Assembly: GCF_040932005.1 (NCBI RefSeq)
Contig: NZ_CP162414.1
Location: 268,501-332,500 of the forward strand
Length of the DNA stretch: 64,000 nt
Source: Aestuariibius sp. HNIBRBA575
GTDB taxonomy: Bacteria; Pseudomonadota; Alphaproteobacteria; Rhodobacterales; Rhodobacteraceae
Direction: 5' to 3'
Shown here: positions 9,016 through 18,423 of the stretch, in pieces
How the letters are laid out: the number at the start of each line of letters is the position of its first letter
How positions within the stretch are numbered: position 1 is the first letter of the stretch
Program-made: the position numbers and the translations under genes
Notes under the pieces: generated by a model
Told to the model about the DNA's origin: nothing
What the model saw: the letters and a program-made list of their open reading frames with translations, nothing else
Database searches by the model: none

Positions 9016-11148
9016 TTAGTCAGCGGCTTCTTCTTGTTTGGCTTCTGTGCCTGTTTCCTGATCGACAACTTTCATGGACAGGCGAACCTTGCCACGATCA
9101 TCAAAGCCAAGAAGCTTAACCCATACTTTTTGACCTTCTTTCAGAACGTCAGATGGGTGGTTCAGGCGACGATTTTCGATCTGAGAAACATGGACCAGAC
9201 CGTCACGCTTACCAAAGAAGTTCACGAATGCACCGAAATCAACGATTTTGACAACTGTACCTTCGTAGATCGCACCTTCTTCTGGCTCTGCGACGATCGA
9301 GTGGATCATCTCATAGGCCTTTTTGATGGCTTCGCCGTTTGGCGATGCGATTTTGATCACGCCGTCATCGTTGATGTCGACTTTGGCGCCGGACACTTCA
9401 ACGATTTCACGGATGACTTTACCACCGGACCCGATCACTTCGCGGATTTTGTCGGTTGGGATATTCATGGTTTCGATGCGTGGAGCATGAACCGAGAATT
9501 CCTGCGCGCCGGTGATGGCTTTGGCCATCTCGTCCAGAATGTGCAGACGACCCGCTTTGGCCTGAGCCAAGGCTTTTTCCATGATTTCAGGTGTAATCCC
9601 TGCAACCTTGATGTCCATCTGCAGCGACGTGATACCGTTTTCAGTACCGGCCACTTTGAAGTCCATGTCGCCCAGGTGATCTTCGTCACCCAAGATGTCG
9701 GACAGGATGCCGTAGGATCCGTCTTCTTCCAGAACCAGACCCATGGCCACACCAGCAACTGGTGCTTTCAATGGAACGCCAGCATCCATCATGGACAAGG
9801 AGCCACCACATACGGACGCCATCGACGACGACCCGTTGGATTCTGTGATCTCGGATACAACGCGCACGGTGTATGGGAAATCTGTGGGTGCTGGCAGAAC
9901 CGCCTGCAACGCACGCCAAGCCAGTTTACCGTGACCGATTTCACGACGGCCGGGGCCAGACACACGACCAACTTCACCAACCGAATAGGGAGGGAAGTTA
10001 TAGTGCAGCATAAAGTTGGACCGGAAATTGCCGTGCAATGCGTCAATGATCTGTTCGTCATCGCCGGTGCCCAATGTGGTCACAACCAGACCTTGGGTTT
10101 CGCCGCGTGTGAACAAGGCAGAACCGTGGGTCCGTGGCAGGAAACCAGTTTGGCTGACGATTGGGCGAATTTCGTCCAAAGCGCGACCGTCGATGCGGCG
10201 ACCGTTTTTAACAACGTCCCCACGCAGAACACCGGATTCCAGTTTCTTCAACGCAGCGCCAAGGTTCGCATCCTCTAACTGCTCTTCGCTCAGAGCGGCT
10301 TTGATGGTCTCTTTGACGGCGGCAACAGCGGCGGTGCGCTCTTGCTTGTCGCTGATTGCATAAGCAGCGCGCATGGCGTCTTCGCCAGCGGCGGCAACAA
10401 CGCCGTACAGTTCAGAATAATCAGGTGCGATGAATTCGAACGGCTCTTTGGCGGTTTCTTCGGCCAGATCGATGATCAGGTCGATAACCGGCTGGATTTG
10501 CGCATGGGCAAAGTTCACAGCGCCGAGCATTTCTTCTTCGGTCAGTTCATAGGCTTCTGACTCAACCATCATGACCGCGTCTTTGGTGCCGGCCACAACC
10601 AGATCAAGACGCTGATCAGGGTTGTTGCGCAGGCCCTGCATGTCATCAACCGTTGGGTTCAGGATGTAATCTCCGTCTTCGTAACCAACACGCGCACAGG
10701 CGATTGGGCCACGGAATGGCGCGCCAGAAATGGTCAGCGCAGCAGAGGCCGCAATCATCGCAACGACGTCAGGGTCGTTGACCAGATCGTGGGACAGAAC
10801 GGTACACATCACCAGAACTTCGTGTTTGAAGCCGGGGACGAACAATGGACGGATCGGACGGTCGATCAGACGTGCTGTCAGTGTTTCTTTTTCGGTTGGG
10901 CGTGCTTCACGTTTGAAAAAGCCACCTGGTACTTTACCGGCGGCGTAATATTTTTCTTGGTAATGTACGGTCAGCGGGAAAAAGTCCTGGCCCGGCTTTG
11001 GTGCTTTGGCGAACGTGACGTTGGCCATAACACTGGTTTCACCCAGCGTGGCAATCACTGTGCCGTCTGCCTGACGCGCAACTTTGCCGGTTTCCAGTGT
11101 CAGCGTTTCTTCGCCCCACTGGATTGATTTCTTTACTTCATTGAACAT
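9016..11148 (-). CDS. pnp: Polyribonucleotide nucleotidyltransferase (PNPase)
   Basis: A 3'-to-5' phosphorolytic exoribonuclease of 710 residues, a central RNA-decay enzyme and degradosome partner. Domains in order: first RNase PH domain (about 10-140), a helical linker, second RNase PH domain (about 310-530, with [18 protein letters not shown] and [12 protein letters not shown]), a KH domain with GSGGK (about 550-615), and an S1 domain ([15 protein letters not shown], about 620-690). AGGAAA precedes the ATG. The gene sits downstream of rpsO on the same strand as in many bacteria, but is separated from it by a deacetylase gene and an oppositely oriented asparaginase gene, so it probably has its own promoter. 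Confidence 0.97.
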   Translation of the reverse strand: MFNEVKKSIQWGEETLTLETGKVARQADGTVIATLGETSVMANVTFAKAPKPGQDFFPLTVHYQEKYYAAGKVPGGFFKREARPTEKETLTARLIDRPIRPLFVPGFKHEVLVMCTVLSHDLVNDPDVVAMIAASAALTISGAPFRGPIACARVGYEDGDYILNPTVDDMQGLRNNPDQRLDLVVAGTKDAVMMVESEAYELTEEEMLGAVNFAHAQIQPVIDLIIDLAEETAKEPFEFIAPDYSELYGVVAAAGEDAMRAAYAISDKQERTAAVAAVKETIKAALSEEQLEDANLGAALKKLESGVLRGDVVKNGRRIDGRALDEIRPIVSQTGFLPRTHGSALFTRGETQGLVVTTLGTGDDEQIIDALHGNFRSNFMLHYNFPPYSVGEVGRVSGPGRREIGHGKLAWRALQAVLPAPTDFPYTVRVVSEITESNGSSSMASVCGGSLSMMDAGVPLKAPVAGVAMGLVLEEDGSYGILSDILGDEDHLGDMDFKVAGTENGITSLQMDIKVAGITPEIMEKALAQAKAGRLHILDEMAKAITGAQEFSVHAPRIETMNIPTDKIREVIGSGGKVIREIVEVSGAKVDINDDGVIKIASPNGEAIKKAYEMIHSIVAEPEEGAIYEGTVVKIVDFGAFVNFFGKRDGLVHVSQIENRRLNHPSDVLKEGQKVWVKLLGFDDRGKVRLSMKVVDQETGTEAKQEEAAD

Positions 11149-11163
11149 ATGAATTTCCTAAGT

Positions 11164-11236
11164 TGGCCAATCGCGGCCATTTTACGTAGGGGGCGGATTC
11201 CCCCTGACCCCGTAGCATCATATCGGCGCTGGGGTC
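11164..11236 (-). promoter_or_regulatory. Structured pnp leader with three consecutive hairpins
   Basis: Upstream of the pnp start the minus-strand leader can form three hairpins: 11206-11211 with 11231-11236 (6 bp, 19-nt loop), 11188-11193 with 11200-11205 (6 bp), and 11164-11168 with 11175-11179 (5 bp). In enterobacteria the pnp leader is cut by RNase III and PNPase represses itself through it. A similar loop here is inference from structure alone. Confidence 0.45.
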
Positions 11237-11397
11237 CGGGCGCCGGAATCGATACCGCGCGTGTACATCACAATGTTCCCAAATGAAAGATAATACGCAT
11301 CGCAGCCATTTGATGTAAGAAACGTTGATATGTTGGGCGATTTGGGGCAAGCAACAACATCACTACGTAGCGTCAACTGGCAGGGAGGAACGCCCAG

Positions 11398-12369
11398 ATG
11401 ACACACAAGTCGATTTTGATCATTCACACAGGTGGGACGATAGGGATGGTTCAGTCCGAGGCGGGCTATGTGCCCAAAATCGGAGTGATGGAGGAAGAGA
11501 TCGAAAAGCAGATTGCCGCAAGACCAGAGGAAATATCTTACGAAATTGTGCGTCTTGATCCGTTGATCGACAGCGCAAATGCCACCCCCCGGGATTGGAA
11601 CCGGATCAGTGGCCAGATCATGGCGTTTTATTCTGAATATGACGGTTTCATCGTCACGCATGGCACCGACACGATGGCGTTTTGTGCGGCGGCATTGTGC
11701 ATGTCGTTAGAAGGGTTGGACAAACCCATCGTTCTGACCGGGGCGATGTTGCCGCTGTCAGAGCCGGGCAGTGACGGCAGCCCAAACCTTGCTGATACGA
11801 TTGAGTCTGTTTTAACCGCGGAACCGGGGGTGTGGATTCAGTTTTCGGGCCGGTTGCTGCATGGTGCGCGCACCCGCAAGATACATTCACGGGACAATGA
11901 CGCGTTTTCGGCGCAGCCTTCGCAGGTACCACCCAGACGTATTTCGGGAACTGTTTTGCGGCATGTCTTTGGTCAAAAAGAAGTGGCCGTCGTCACGGTT
12001 GTGCCCGGCGGATCGATGGAGGTGATCGAATTTGCCATGTCCAAATGCGACGGTGTGGTGTTGCGATGTTACGGCAGCGGGACCGTTCCAAATCATCCGA
12101 CATTGGAACGCGCATTGGCCGCCGCAAAACGACGCAACATCCCGGTTGTGGTGGTCAGCGAATGTCTGGGCGGCGGCACTTCGTTGGGCAGCTATGAAGC
12201 CGGGGCGGTTTTGGTACGATATGGTGTGATTGATGGGCGCGACATGACGATGGAGGCCGCCTATGCCAAATTGGCGTTGGCGCTGAACACACGGATGAGC
12301 CGCGCAACCCAGCGGGACTTTATTCTGGCGCCCATCTGCGGTGAGTTTTCGACTTATCTAGCGGCCTGA
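11398..12369 (+). CDS. L-asparaginase, type I-like
   Basis: Hydrolyses L-asparagine to aspartate and ammonia. The 323-residue protein has both signature segments: HTGGTIG near the N-terminus (nucleophilic Thr14) and THGTDTM (Thr90, Asp91). VLTGAMLPLSEPGSDGSPNL fits the bacterial asparaginase fold. There is no signal peptide, so a cytoplasmic type I enzyme is likely. GGGAGGA precedes the ATG at 11398. The last 16 bases overlap the end of the convergent deacetylase gene. It interrupts the rpsO-pnp block on the opposite strand. Glutaminase or mixed activity cannot be excluded. Confidence 0.88.
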   Translation: MTHKSILIIHTGGTIGMVQSEAGYVPKIGVMEEEIEKQIAARPEEISYEIVRLDPLIDSANATPRDWNRISGQIMAFYSEYDGFIVTHGTDTMAFCAAALCMSLEGLDKPIVLTGAMLPLSEPGSDGSPNLADTIESVLTAEPGVWIQFSGRLLHGARTRKIHSRDNDAFSAQPSQVPPRRISGTVLRHVFGQKEVAVVTVVPGGSMEVIEFAMSKCDGVVLRCYGSGTVPNHPTLERALAAAKRRNIPVVVVSECLGGGTSLGSYEAGAVLVRYGVIDGRDMTMEAAYAKLALALNTRMSRATQRDFILAPICGEFSTYLAA

Positions 12370-13079
12370 TCGTCCAATTGGCCGTCTAACAGGTCAGACA
12401 CCGTGACAAAACGATAACCCTGCCCCCGTAATCCAGTGATGATGGCGGGCAGGGCGTCGCGTGACGATTGACGGGACGAAAACATCACATGCATCAGGAT
12501 AATGTCGCCGTTTTTGGTCTGCGTCAGGACGTGATCGGTGATGGATGCGGCAGAGTTCGGATCGCTCTGTTCGGGCTCTTGGGACCACATGATTGTGGTG
12601 CGGTCGGTTTGTGACAGAAACCAAGGCAGGCCAAACAGTTTTTTGCCAAAGGGCGGGCGAAACGTCAGGGGACCGTCATATCCGCCAGCGCGAATGGCGG
12701 CATCCGTTTGTTCAATTTCGCGCCGGATGTCTCCCATCGGCATGAACACCATCCGTTGATGAGACCAGGAATGATTGCCGATTTCATGCCCGTCATCAGC
12801 AATCGCGCGGATCAGATCGGGATGCGCGTCTGCGTCGTGTCCGGTCACGTAAAACGTCGCCGGGACATCGTGTTGGGCCAGAATATCTAGGACAGTTTGT
12901 GTGTGCGCCGGTGTTGGTCCGTCGTCAAATGTCAGGGCGACCACCTGTTGCGGCGTTTCAACCCGATCCAAAAGGGTGCCAAAGGTTTGATAGGTCCGGG
13001 ACCGGCTCAGATGGAGAAGGCCAAACCCAACCAGCCCCAAAACGACAACGCCAACAATCGAAAATTTAACAAACCGCAT
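12354..13079 (-). CDS. Membrane-anchored polysaccharide deacetylase (NodB homology domain)
   Basis: The 241-residue protein begins with an uncleaved-looking transmembrane anchor (residues 5-24) followed by a NodB domain: TFDDGPT (motif 1, metal and catalytic Asp), HSWSH (motif 2, metal His pair), RPPFGK (motif 3) and ILMHVM (motif 5). Members remove N-acetyl or O-acetyl groups from peptidoglycan, chitin oligomers or exopolysaccharide. Motif 4 is weak (IMWSQEPEQSDPN). I start at the ATG at 13079, because a TTG at 13112 lies inside the rpsO terminator. The substrate is unknown, with cell-wall or capsule glycan most likely. Confidence 0.85.
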   Translation of the reverse strand: MRFVKFSIVGVVVLGLVGFGLLHLSRSRTYQTFGTLLDRVETPQQVVALTFDDGPTPAHTQTVLDILAQHDVPATFYVTGHDADAHPDLIRAIADDGHEIGNHSWSHQRMVFMPMGDIRREIEQTDAAIRAGGYDGPLTFRPPFGKKLFGLPWFLSQTDRTTIMWSQEPEQSDPNSAASITDHVLTQTKNGDIILMHVMFSSRQSSRDALPAIITGLRGQGYRFVTVSDLLDGQLDDQAAR

Positions 13080-13100
13080 AACACAAACCGTAAAAATGAA

Positions 13101-13124
13101 AACGCCCGCCAAAGGGCGAGCGTT
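13101..13124 (-). terminator. Intrinsic terminator of rpsO
   Basis: A 10-bp stem with one G-T wobble (13101-13110 with 13115-13124) and a 4-nt loop is followed on the minus strand by a T-rich stretch. It lies between the rpsO stop and the deacetylase start. Confidence 0.8.
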
Positions 13125-13145
13125 TGAACCAAAAGGGTGTCAGTC

Positions 13146-13415
13146 TTAGCGACGGATGCCCAGTTTTTTGATCAGGTCCTGGTAACGGGCCTCGTCTTTG
13201 GCTTTGGTGTAATCCAAAAGCTTACGACGCAGAGCAACCATTTTCAAAAGACCACGACGACCGTGGTTGTCTTTTTTGTGGTATTTGAAGTGCTCTGTCA
13301 GGGTGTTGATGCGCGATGTCAGGATGGCAACCTGAACTTCTGGCGAACCTGTATCGCCTTCTTTGGTGCCGAATTCTTTGATAACGCGTGCTTTTTCTTC
13401 AACAGTAATCGACAT
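13146..13415 (-). CDS. rpsO: 30S ribosomal protein S15
   Basis: S15 binds the central domain of 16S rRNA early in 30S assembly. The product is 89 residues, exactly the family length, with the hallmark [11 protein letters not shown], the [12 protein letters not shown] block and the C-terminal [20 protein letters not shown] lies at ideal distance from the ATG at 13415. It has its own downstream terminator, so it is probably not cotranscribed with pnp. In the usual order it follows truB, but here an RTX gene and a DUF1643 gene intervene. Confidence 0.98.
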   Translation of the reverse strand: MSITVEEKARVIKEFGTKEGDTGSPEVQVAILTSRINTLTEHFKYHKKDNHGRRGLLKMVALRRKLLDYTKAKDEARYQDLIKKLGIRR

Positions 13416-13562
13416 CGGGGTCTCCTTTATGGATGAGGTGAATGGCGCAGGCCGGGATGTCGTCCAGCAGGGCCCATGGAGTATCGTCAACATTGCTGCA
13501 AACGATTGGCCGCGTCTAAGCGGATTCTTTCAAAAAGGGAAGAGTTTTCTGAGCAAAAGGGA

Positions 13563-14477
13563 TCAGGCGGCCACCAAGGCAACGCTGGACAGATCCAATT
13601 CGCTGACGCCCAGCAGGTTCACGACCGCAACGCCGTCCGACAACAAAGCGATCCCATTGTCGATATTGGCGATGCTCAATTCCGGAATGCCGGCGCTGGG
13701 GTCATAGATGACCTGCAAAATATCCTCGGTGGCATCGAAATCGTCAATAGTGGATGCGCCGGTGCCATCTGTCAGCGCAAAGGTATCGCTGCCGTCGCCG
13801 CCATTCATCCAATCATCTTCGCCTGCGATCAGGATGTCGTTGCCCTGACCCCCATTCAGATAATCGCGATCCGCTGCATCCCCGGATCCGGTGACGATGT
13901 CGTCCCCTTCTCCGCCATGTAGCACGTCCTGACCAGCGCCCCCGATCAGGTTATCATCACCGTCATTGCCGGCGATTGTATCGGCGCCGACGCCCCCGTA
14001 AACAATGTCATTTCCAGCCCCGGCAATCAGGGTATCGTCCCCGAAATCCCCGTTCAAAATATCGTCGCCGGTGTGTCCATATAGACTGTCATCCCCCAGC
14101 CCCCCACTGAGCGTGTCGTCGCCGGTGCCGCCATGAACACGGTCGTCGCCTTCACCGCCCAAAAGGCTGTCATTGCCATCTTCGCCGTCCAGATAATCAT
14201 TGCCGCCCATCCCGGAAACAGTATCGTCACCCTCCCCAGAGAAGAGTTCGTCGATCTCGTCGGTACCGGTAAGCGTTGCACCAGCCGGGTCGGTTGGTGC
14301 TGTGTCCAATGGGTCGGTTTCAATGGGTGCGTCAGGTGCTAGGATGTCCGGGCCAGTTCCTAATGCGCCATCGCTATCAGGCATAGAATCGTCGTCCGCC
14401 CCGATTTGATCAAGGGGCGGATCAAACACTGCAAAACCAGTAAAAGCGAGGCCAAGAAGGCCTAAAAGGGCAAGCAT
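13563..14477 (-). CDS. RTX-type calcium-binding protein with N-terminal hydrophobic segment
   Basis: The 304-residue protein starts with a hydrophobic stretch (residues 1-19, [17 protein letters not shown]), then an acidic Pro/Asp/Thr-rich linker (to about 68). Next are roughly a dozen GGxGxDxL nonapeptide repeats (about 75-225), which form calcium-filled beta-rolls. A C-terminal section ([14 protein letters not shown]...) resembles the end region of type I secretion substrates, although RTX proteins normally lack an N-terminal signal, so surface anchoring is possible. No type I secretion genes are in the window. It is inserted between rpsO and truB. Function beyond calcium binding is unknown. 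Confidence 0.75.
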   Translation of the reverse strand: MLALLGLLGLAFTGFAVFDPPLDQIGADDDSMPDSDGALGTGPDILAPDAPIETDPLDTAPTDPAGATLTGTDEIDELFSGEGDDTVSGMGGNDYLDGEDGNDSLLGGEGDDRVHGGTGDDTLSGGLGDDSLYGHTGDDILNGDFGDDTLIAGAGNDIVYGGVGADTIAGNDGDDNLIGGAGQDVLHGGEGDDIVTGSGDAADRDYLNGGQGNDILIAGEDDWMNGGDGSDTFALTDGTGASTIDDFDATEDILQVIYDPSAGIPELSIANIDNGIALLSDGVAVVNLLGVSELDLSSVALVAA

Positions 14478-14571
14478 TGAGACCGACTTTCGCTTACGAA
14501 TCTACTCACGTTGTCTAAACTTATCACAATCTGGAACAATTGCAGAACGATTATGCAGAATTTGGTTAACG

Positions 14572-15090
14572 CTAGCCGTCGGTTGCAATCCAGATCGTGG
14601 GTTGGGTTTGATAGCTGATATAGAGCGGGTGTTTGGGGTGGCCCTGTTTGGTCAAGCCCAATGAATATAACGGGTTTTGGGACTGTCTTAACAAACGATG
14701 CACGGCCACGCCGCGGTTCAGGTGATCCCCATGCGCGCCCCAAGCACAAATTGTCCGATCTGCCCAAGCTTGTCCGTCCAGAATGGCGGCGTCATTTGCA
14801 GGTCCAACTGGGTCCGCAGCCGCCCGCATTTTACGTGGATCGGTGTCGCGCCATGCAAAAATATTGGTCACGCGAAAGCCCCCAAATCCCAGCGCCCGCG
14901 CCCGACGTTCACAACGTTCCACGGTGGGGTCGTTTTGGACTTCGGTGGCGGTGGACGGGTTGAGCATGACAAAATGCACCTTGCCGCCATTCGCATCCCA
15001 AACCCGTGTCAGGCTGTAACGATACCGTTCGCAATCTGAATAGATGGCAATGGATGCGGCGTCGTCTTTTAGATGTTCGCGTGTGATCAT
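14572..15090 (-). CDS. DUF1643 family protein
   Basis: A 172-residue cytoplasmic protein matching the DUF1643 pattern: RYSLTRVWD near the N-terminus, then FVMLNPSTA..DPTVERCERRA, FRVTNIFAWR and CAWGAHG. The family is common in bacteria and phages and has no established biochemical role; the conserved Asn/Pro/Arg cluster suggests a nucleotide or nucleic acid pocket. It lies 38 bp downstream of truB on the same strand and is likely cotranscribed with it. The Shine-Dalgarno is weak. Confidence 0.75.
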   Translation of the reverse strand: MITREHLKDDAASIAIYSDCERYRYSLTRVWDANGGKVHFVMLNPSTATEVQNDPTVERCERRARALGFGGFRVTNIFAWRDTDPRKMRAAADPVGPANDAAILDGQAWADRTICAWGAHGDHLNRGVAVHRLLRQSQNPLYSLGLTKQGHPKHPLYISYQTQPTIWIATDG

Positions 15091-15128
15091 AGGGCAGGTT
15101 TACCCGGCGGATGGGCCAGGGGGAACCC

Positions 15129-16043
15129 CTAGCTGCTGGGGGGCACAAACACGCGGGTCGGGTGAATTTCACCTGATTTATATGTGCCAACCGCGATGGC
15201 TTGACCGTTATGGGACGCCCAGCATTCTTCGCCATAATCCACATCCGTCGCAATCACCAAGGCGGGGTTGCCATTGCGCAAACGCACGATGCTTTCGGCG
15301 GGGCACATCACTTGGGGCAGGTCCTCTAGGCCTTGTTCCAGCGGGCGGATATATTGATCCAATTCGGTGGTTTTGGCGTGTGTGTCCAACATGTCCAGCG
15401 TGATGCCGTCACTGGCATCAAACGGGCCGGACCACACGCGCCGCAGGGTTTGCACATGGCCATAACAGCCCAGTGCAGCACCCAAGTCGCGCGCAATTGA
15501 CCGCACATATCCGCCTTTGCCACAGGTCATTTCCAGCACAACGTGATCGGGATCGGGGCGATCCACCAACAGCAATTCCTCGACCCATAGCGGGCGGGCA
15601 GCCAGTTCGAATTCTTCGCCATCGCGGGCCTTTTTATAGGCGCGTTGACCGTCGATTTTCACCGCAGAAAACGCAGGCGGAACCTGTTGAATGTCACCGA
15701 TGAACTGGCCCAGTGCGGCCTTGATATCCTCATCAGACGGGCGCAGGTCGCTTTGGGCGATCACTTCGCCTTCGGCGTCATCGGTGTTGGTGGCCGCGCC
15801 TAGATTTACGGTAAACGTATAGGCTTTTAGCGCGTCGGTGATGTAGGGCACTGTTTTCGTCGCTTCGCCCAATGCGACGGCCAAAACGCCGGTTGCTTCT
15901 GGGTCTAGGGTGCCCGCATGGCCGGCCTTTTTGGCATCCAGCGCCCAGCGCACTTTGTTCACCACGGATGTGGACGTGATCCCGGCGGGTTTATCCACCA
16001 CAAGCCAGCCTGAAATGTCACGACCTTTGCGTTTGCGCGCCAT
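15129..16043 (-). CDS. truB: tRNA pseudouridine(55) synthase
   Basis: Makes pseudouridine 55 in the T-loop of nearly all tRNAs. The 304-residue protein has VDKPAGITS near the N-terminus and the catalytic motif [13 protein letters not shown] with Asp47. [18 protein letters not shown] and [14 protein letters not shown] are further TruB signatures. The start at 16043 has GGAGG at good spacing; an upstream in-frame start would add seven unsupported residues. It lies 62 bp downstream of the DUF2233 gene, in the rbfA-truB order usual for bacteria apart from that inserted gene. Confidence 0.96.
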   Translation of the reverse strand: MARKRKGRDISGWLVVDKPAGITSTSVVNKVRWALDAKKAGHAGTLDPEATGVLAVALGEATKTVPYITDALKAYTFTVNLGAATNTDDAEGEVIAQSDLRPSDEDIKAALGQFIGDIQQVPPAFSAVKIDGQRAYKKARDGEEFELAARPLWVEELLLVDRPDPDHVVLEMTCGKGGYVRSIARDLGAALGCYGHVQTLRRVWSGPFDASDGITLDMLDTHAKTTELDQYIRPLEQGLEDLPQVMCPAESIVRLRNGNPALVIATDVDYGEECWASHNGQAIAVGTYKSGEIHPTRVFVPPSS

Positions 16044-16105
16044 GTGGTGCCTCCGAAGTTCCAAGGAAAGGCGGCGTGCTATCTGTCGCCGCGGGTTGCG
16101 TCAAG

Positions 16106-16837
16106 CTATTCTAGCACGCCCACAATCGGCCCCATCGCAAAGCCATTATCCGACCGGTTCAGATCCCGCGCATGCAGGCGGGACACTTTGCCATCAAAAT
16201 AAAGCGCATTGGGCAGGTTCAGATGATCGCGAAACAGGCGGGCAAAGGTGTGGAAATTGACGACCTGATTGGAAATCGCAAACACAACGCGACTGCCATC
16301 CGCACTGGTACCCACCCCGTTGCGCAAATGCCGACTGGTTGATCCTTCGATGAACCGGGGATGCAATGCGCCATCAATCACCAACATCGGGCCGGATTGT
16401 GTGGCATGGGTGCAGTCGGGCTGTTGATCCACATAGGCCAGGGTTTCAAACACTTGTGCAATGTCATCCTGAATGCAGAACACGCCATTGGGCAACATGC
16501 CAAAATTGCCCGGCCCCGCATTGGGGATGACGCGCATGGTCTGGGTGTTGTCTTCGATATAATGCCCAACGGGGGACAGATCGGAATGATACATGCCCGC
16601 ATTCATCGCAAACAATAGCGCGCGGTCGGGGTGACTGCGTTCAATTTCGCGAAACGATGCCAAAGGCGCGTTGTTTTGGTCCAGATGGAACAAACGCAGG
16701 TTTTCCACGCTTGGATCGACATCACAGATGGTGAAATCGACGTCGGAAAACGTGATGTCCTGACAGGTCACCGCCAAGGTGGGGGCCGCCAGCAATGTGA
16801 ATGCTGCCGCAAATATGCCCCGCACCTGTGGGATCAT
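16106..16837 (-). CDS. Exported phosphodiester glycosidase-fold protein (DUF2233/NAGPA domain)
   Basis: The 243-residue protein has a signal peptide (residues 1-22, AAAFTLLAAPTLA) and a NAGPA-like domain: ALLFAMNAGMYHSD, GNFGMLPNGVF, ATQSGPMLVIDG, and NALYFDGKVSRL. The family is named for the enzyme that uncovers mannose-6-phosphate; bacterial members such as YigE have unknown substrates, probably cell-envelope glycans. Its ATG overlaps the rbfA stop (ATGA at 16834-16837), which indicates translational coupling. Its place between rbfA and truB is unusual for the operon but seems fixed by the overlap. Confidence 0.82.
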   Translation of the reverse strand: MIPQVRGIFAAAFTLLAAPTLAVTCQDITFSDVDFTICDVDPSVENLRLFHLDQNNAPLASFREIERSHPDRALLFAMNAGMYHSDLSPVGHYIEDNTQTMRVIPNAGPGNFGMLPNGVFCIQDDIAQVFETLAYVDQQPDCTHATQSGPMLVIDGALHPRFIEGSTSRHLRNGVGTSADGSRVVFAISNQVVNFHTFARLFRDHLNLPNALYFDGKVSRLHARDLNRSDNGFAMGPIVGVLE

Positions 16838-17277
16838 ACGGTGTCATCCTCATCGGTTTCGCGGTCATCGGTCGGCGTGCGCAAATCCTGTTGGATGTGG
16901 TCATTGTCAAACAACGCCGCTGTGCGTTCGATCTGATCGAACGTGTCATCAATGCGAAACCGCAATTCGGGCGCATGTTTCAGCTGGGCCTTGCGGCCGA
17001 TCATCCGGCGCAGCTCGCCTTTGTTGCGGGCCAGAACTTCGATGGCTTCTTCGGCGTTTTTGCCACCCAGAGGCAGGACAAACGCCGTCGCGATGCCCAG
17101 ATCGGGGGTGACGCGCACCTCGCCGACAGTGATCAGCATGCGTCCCAAATCAGGATCATGGATTTCGCCACGCTGCAAAATTTCCGACAATGTACGACGA
17201 ATGACTTCGCCGACGCGCAGCATTCGTTGGGATGGCCCGCGGCCTTCGCTGAATCTTTTCTTTGACATACCGCTCAT
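16834..17277 (-). CDS. rbfA: Ribosome-binding factor A
   Basis: RbfA binds the 30S subunit during late maturation of 16S rRNA and is needed for cold adaptation. The protein begins [20 protein letters not shown] and keeps the KH-like fold signature ([13 protein letters not shown], then [19 protein letters not shown]). The acidic tail ([11 protein letters not shown]) is typical of alphaproteobacterial members. Three in-frame starts are possible (17286 GTG, 17277 ATG, 17268 ATG); I chose 17277 because CAGGTGG sits about six bases upstream. It is the first gene of the minus-strand block, divergent from dapB with an intergenic gap of only about 70 bp. Confidence 0.93.
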   Translation of the reverse strand: MSGMSKKRFSEGRGPSQRMLRVGEVIRRTLSEILQRGEIHDPDLGRMLITVGEVRVTPDLGIATAFVLPLGGKNAEEAIEVLARNKGELRRMIGRKAQLKHAPELRFRIDDTFDQIERTAALFDNDHIQQDLRTPTDDRETDEDDTV

Positions 17278-17348
17278 GTAAGCCACCTGCGACCCCTTGC
17301 CAAGCGGTGCACAACATTGCAGGCAAGGAAACGCAAAGGAGACATGCC

Positions 17349-18158
17349 ATGAGCGATTTGCCCGGAATTGTGATCACTGGTGCATCAGGCCGGATGGGCC
17401 AGATGTTGATTCAGTCAGTTTTGAACAGCGACAAATGCAAATTGGTCGGCACGATTGAACGCCCCGGCCATGACTGGATCGGGCGCGACATCGGCGAATG
17501 TATGGGCGGCCAAGCGGTCGGCGTGACCGTGGACAGCGATCCGCTGGATGCGTTTGCGCGGGCACAGGCGGTGATTGACTTTACCGCCCCCGCCGCAACA
17601 ATCGAATTTGCTAAATTGGCCGCGCAGGCCCGTGCTGTGCATGTGATTGGCACAACCGGCATGACCGAGGATGACATCGCCCAGCTGGAACCATGCGCGC
17701 GCCACGCTGTGATTGTGCGGGCGGGCAACATGTCGTTGGGCGTGAACCTGTTGGTGCAATTGACCCAAAAAGTCGCGGCCGCCTTGGACGAAGATTTCGA
17801 TATCGAAGTGATCGAAGCCCATCACCATCACAAAATCGACGCCCCATCAGGCACGGCCCTGATGCTGGGGCAGGCGGCGGCGGATGGGCGCGGCGTCGAT
17901 CTAAAGGACGTGACCGATTCTGGTCGTGACGGCATAACGGGCGCGCGCAAACGCGGCGATATCGGGTTTTCAGCGATCCGGGGCGGCGACATTGTGGGCG
18001 AACATGATGTGCTATTTGCCGCAGCTGGTGAACGCATCGTGCTGCGCCACATGGCAACGGATCGGGCGATTTTTGCGCGCGGCGCGCTCAAAGCGGCGCT
18101 GTGGGGCCAAGATCAGAAACCCGGCGAATATGACATGTTTGATGTGCTGGGGCTGTAA
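17349..18158 (+). CDS. dapB: 4-hydroxy-tetrahydrodipicolinate reductase
   Basis: Catalyses the NAD(P)H-dependent reduction in the diaminopimelate route to lysine and peptidoglycan. The 269-residue protein has the dinucleotide motif GASGRMGQ near residue 12 and the substrate-binding [13 protein letters not shown] segment. Its length is typical. AAAGGAGA precedes the ATG at 17349; longer in-frame openings upstream are not needed. It is divergent from rbfA and convergent with the small DUF1674 gene. Confidence 0.97.
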   Translation: MSDLPGIVITGASGRMGQMLIQSVLNSDKCKLVGTIERPGHDWIGRDIGECMGGQAVGVTVDSDPLDAFARAQAVIDFTAPAATIEFAKLAAQARAVHVIGTTGMTEDDIAQLEPCARHAVIVRAGNMSLGVNLLVQLTQKVAAALDEDFDIEVIEAHHHHKIDAPSGTALMLGQAAADGRGVDLKDVTDSGRDGITGARKRGDIGFSAIRGGDIVGEHDVLFAAAGERIVLRHMATDRAIFARGALKAALWGQDQKPGEYDMFDVLGL

Positions 18159-18174
18159 AACCCCAACGGCGCGC

Positions 18175-18357
18175 CTAAAAATCGACGGCGATGCCCTTTT
18201 TTTCCCAATCGCCATAGCGCACCGGTTCGGGGCCATCGCGCCCGCCCAGTTCGACCGGCATCGCGTCTTTGGCTTTGGCGCGCCGTTCTTCGGCCTCAGC
18301 CAGGGCGCGTTTGGCGGCATCTGGCAAATCTTTGTCGGTATCTTGCGTATCAGACAT
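18175..18357 (-). CDS. DUF1674 / succinate dehydrogenase assembly factor 4-like protein
   Basis: A 60-residue protein whose C-terminal half carries the DUF1674 signature (GGRDGPEPVRYGDWEKKG followed by AVDF). The mitochondrial relative SDHAF4 helps load FAD-bearing SdhA and shields it from oxidation, so assembly of complex II is the likely role. The N-terminal half is a charged helix (AAKRALAEAEERRAKAK). AAGGA lies ten bases before the ATG. No sdh genes are near. It is divergent from rsmB. Confidence 0.82.
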   Translation of the reverse strand: MSDTQDTDKDLPDAAKRALAEAEERRAKAKDAMPVELGGRDGPEPVRYGDWEKKGIAVDF

Positions 18358-18423
18358 GTCTCTTCCTTGTCAGAGCTTGCCCTTTGATATACCCCCCGGC
18401 CATTGCAAAACAAGGGAAGACCC

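Noticed and set aside
9034..10278. Long open frame on the plus strand across pnp
   Set aside because: It is antisense to a highly conserved PNPase and its composition (Cys/His/Phe-rich) is typical of a shadow frame.
13563..14477. DNA repeats in the RTX genes as CRISPR or satellite arrays
   Set aside because: They are degenerate coding repeats of nine residues, not identical units with unique spacers.
18151..18170. Small GGGG/CCCC hairpin after dapB as terminator
   Set aside because: Only a 4-bp stem, too weak to support.
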